Below, one piece after another: positions 18,856 to 21,240 of a stretch of DNA of 21,240 nt. The notes under the pieces are model-generated. The model did no database searches and was not told the DNA's origin. It saw only the letters and a program-made list of their open reading frames with translations. The position numbers and the translations under genes are program-made. This DNA comes from Apostichopus parvimensis. Its lineage: Eukaryota > Echinodermata > Holothuroidea > Aspidochirotida > Stichopodidae. Each line of letters starts with the position of its first letter. Positions within the stretch are counted from its first letter, which is position 1. The stretch covers positions 1 through 21,240 of the forward strand of contig KN883936.1 in assembly GCA_000934455.1 (NCBI GenBank), read 5' to 3'.

Positions 18856-19627
18856 AGGTACAGTGGTTGTTTTATCTGTTGGGAACTTGTTTTTTTGTTT
18901 TTTAAGTAAAAAAAGATACTTGTTAAATTTTTATGAATAAAAATATCCTCCATATTTTTGCTTCATCTATTGCAATAAAACTTCAAATGAGACTAAGGTA
19001 TCGAATAGTAACATCAACTCCAAAATCTATCGTTTTGGATTTGGAAAGTGAGGTCAATTTTCAAATGTTTCTTGAAATTTTAATATCGATTTTTTGTTTT
19101 CTGTGTGACTTTTTCCCCAACGTGAAAGTGTGTACGGTATGTTATATTAGATAGCTTTTACCTTATGAACAACTATATTTTCAGTTATAAAGGGTATTTC
19201 CACATGACAGATCACCTAACAGTTTTATCTTAAAGAGAAAAAATATTCCACACAATATATTGTCCCTAACTTGATATACTGTTGATTAAATGTTGTTGTT
19301 TGTTGACTGGCTAAAGCCCTCGGTTCTTCCAGAGAGTGGATGCAGTACACAGTATTTGTCAGTAGCCTAGCCTACAGTATGTATATTGCACGGTAGGTGG
19401 TTTGTGATGTCATCAAGGTAGAAGCTTGACTTTCCTGTAAGTCTTCTCGTTGATCACTCCTTGAAATGTGATACATTTGGCATGTTTATTTAGCTGCCAA
19501 TGTTCTGTATTTTAAGAAGTTTTCAAAATGAAGTATTTCTTTATAAATGTTATATTTTATATATATATATTTTTTTTACATTTTTAGAGATTTTATCTTC
19601 CTCTGTGAATATATAGTAAAATCTTAT

Positions 19628-19935
19628 AAAGAAAAACCCAAAACATGTACAGTTTAATTGCCATGATGACGTTATTTATTGATGACGTCATTCACTTTGT
19701 TGTTGCCAGATGCTTTAACTTAACTTAGTTCAACAGATTTGAAACAATTCTTATCTTCGTCGTACAAAACGTTACCAGAATGTGATTTTGACCTAAAGAT
19801 GCAGAAAGGTTCCAGCTTTTCCCTGTTTAGCAATAAACTTCAGCCACCGGAATATCACTTTAAGGGGGAAAAGGCCTTTGTTTTAAAATGGATCATTGCC
19901 ACACATTGGAGACGTTACGGTACTTTAAAACCTAT
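19628..19935 (+). repeat. Dispersed repeat, copy 2 (direct partner at 15408-15680)
   Basis: This copy carries GTTGCCAGATGC at 19702-19713, TTTGACCTAAA at 19787-19797, and CTTCAGCCACCGGAATAT at 19838-19855, in the same order as copy 1. Compared with copy 1 it has an extra TGATGACGT block near 19665-19690, seemingly a small internal tandem duplication that also creates a CRE palindrome. The 66-codon plus ORF at 19739-19939 lies inside the repeat. It is not open in copy 1, so I treat it as non-coding. Confidence 0.65.
19683..19690. promoter_or_regulatory. CRE palindrome TGACGTCA
   Basis: A perfect cAMP-response-element octamer, preceded by a near copy TGACGTTA at 19667-19674. Identical octamers are at 12458-12465 and 18345-18352. 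The motif is exact, but activity and target gene are unknown. Confidence 0.3.
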
Positions 19936-21240
19936 CTGAGAATCTTTCCTTCAAGTGTTGCCGATGGCCGGCACTTGGAATTTTATCCAAGACGAAGTAC
20001 AAGGCCATGATTTGATAGCCTGCAGAAGGGCTCATCCATAAATTAGAGGCGACTTTTTGGGACTTTTAAGTGGAAATTAAGAGACCTTTTTGAGTGACTG
20101 TCCATTAAAGACAAAGGAAACAATAAAAGAAATGAAAACCCTGGAACCCCATTGAACGTCTCGAGGCTATCACGAAGGCCGATGTGGAATCCGTTCAGCA
20201 AACAACTTCACAGCCATTAGTGTTATATAAATCATATTCATAATGAAAATACCACCCCCCCCCCACCTCCCCTCTCCCTACTGGTACTCCATTGATAAGA
20301 AATATAACACAAAACGATATAGTCTTGTCTGTATATAGCAGGCAAACATTTGACGTGCCACTATATACACGAAGCAAAGTTGCGATAAAATGTATCAATG
20401 TCCATTTATTTTTAAGTTGTATTATTCAAAGTGTAGATGTTATTAATCTCATATCCCGACATATGTGTGACGAACTCCCTATAGACGACAGAGACACTCA
20501 AAGCTATATACTATTTCAACCTTAAGGAATGAAAGTCTGTTCTCCAACATTGCCACACATCGCTAACATGATGATATTCATGATTTCAGAAAAAAGATAT
20601 TACGCGACGCAGAAAGATAAACGATTGAGACAAGATGCGACAATGCGCGCCTCTGTCCAATCCATACACTGTTTTCGATTAGTAACAGAATGTGTGGGAA
20701 AGTATTGTAATGCTGCCGTTATATATTATAGAACAGGCAAATAGTATTTAGTGTCCTTATATACGATGCTGTGACATGCAGATGTCACGTTTCTAATCTA
20801 CCTAATGTAACATATATGAACGAATAGAACGAAATAATTGAAGACATTTCTCTCAAGTGACATTATACAAAGGCGGTTAAATGACGACATGATAAACATT
20901 AAAACAAATCGCCAAACGCCGAAATCTCGAAATTCTTATATTTGCCCTCTTATTTCAGTCGCATCATGGAGTCAGTTAGAAATGGTTTGCCTTGCATAAA
21001 ATATTAATCTTAGCACTATAATCTTCAAAAGTTAAGCCACAAATATGGACTGTCCCCTCCGTCCGCCATATTTTCTCTCCTTGCATACAAAGGAGGATAC
21101 GTAATCTCTCTTTACTGCCGTCTGATATTAAAGACATTGAAAACACCTGTTACGACAACATACTCATTCTCTTTAGTAAACTTTAACAAGATAGTATACG
21201 TGGTAACGAAAAGGTAAAAACTCTACAAAAGTGCAGAAAT
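19936..21240. other. Gene-free right end
   Basis: No exon is supported. It holds a ten-C run at 20255-20264. The small ORFs at 20195-20398 (minus), 20292-20525 (plus) and 20529-20744 (plus) show no signal peptide, domain or splice context worth calling. Confidence 0.5.

Larger units (their letters stand above)
15681..19627. other. Gene-free stretch with simple repeats and G-rich tracts
   Basis: No gene is supported. The longer ORFs (16531-16869 minus, 18350-18691 minus, and two overlapping plus frames at 18591-18940) are partly translated homopolymers or G-rich repeat and lack domains. The stretch also holds twelve C at 16682-16693, (CTT)4 at 17705-17717 with (GAA)4 at 17948-17959, T runs at 18378-18385 and 18388-18400, and a TA run at 19559-19570. 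Confidence 0.5.

Noticed and set aside
18591..18940. Two overlapping plus-strand ORFs of 102-104 codons, and the 113-codon minus ORF at 18350-18691
   Set aside because: They overlap in competing frames, run into homopolymers and the G-rich tract, and show no domain or splice context.
19739..19939. 66-codon plus-strand ORF
   Set aside because: It lies within a dispersed repeat whose other copy has this frame broken.

Overview
The window looks like nuclear DNA of a metazoan. It is AT-rich and gene-poor, is littered with microsatellites, C/G homopolymers and decayed transposable elements, and its one recognisable gene piece ends at a canonical splice donor. The recurrent TAGGCCTA-type and TAGCCTAGCCT words on the right, the form of the LINE tail, and the PDE family suggest a non-vertebrate deuterostome. 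An echinoderm is my best guess, but this is inference and not proven by any single feature.

The only confident coding sequence is on the minus strand at 8838-9301. It is the first coding exon of a PDE5/PDE6/PDE11-superfamily cyclic-nucleotide phosphodiesterase, most like PDE11. It carries the N-terminal phosphodiesterase motif, an RKSF site and the beginning of GAF-A, and it ends in phase 2 at AG|GTAAGT. The rest of the gene must lie to the left. I could not find another exon in 1-8837, so that stretch reads as a long first intron. It holds a (TG)n tract, a C/T-rich tandem repeat, a 20-copy 21-bp minisatellite (4803-5207), a tRNA-headed SINE-like element (about 7860-8320) and a possible non-coding exon on the other strand.

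To the right of the exon, 9302-10221 would be the upstream region of this gene. It contains a perfect 15-bp palindrome about 60 bases before the ATG. At 10222-10290 (+) there is a short reading frame that looks like a mitochondrial targeting presequence, so a divergent promoter is possible but unproven. A LINE 3' end (minus strand) sits at 10929-11100 and a small CpG cluster at 11847-11930.

A 96-codon plus-strand ORF at 12875-13165 has a convincing signal peptide and is the best candidate for an undescribed small secreted protein. The remaining 8 kb is mostly non-coding. It holds two diverged collinear copies of one dispersed repeat (about 15408-15680 and 19628-19935), a DR4 nuclear-receptor-type element, paired E-boxes, three perfect CRE palindromes, a tandem GGTTAACC pair, a GC hairpin and a G-rich tract. 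I found no complete gene, rRNA, functional tRNA, CRISPR array or bacterial-type operon.
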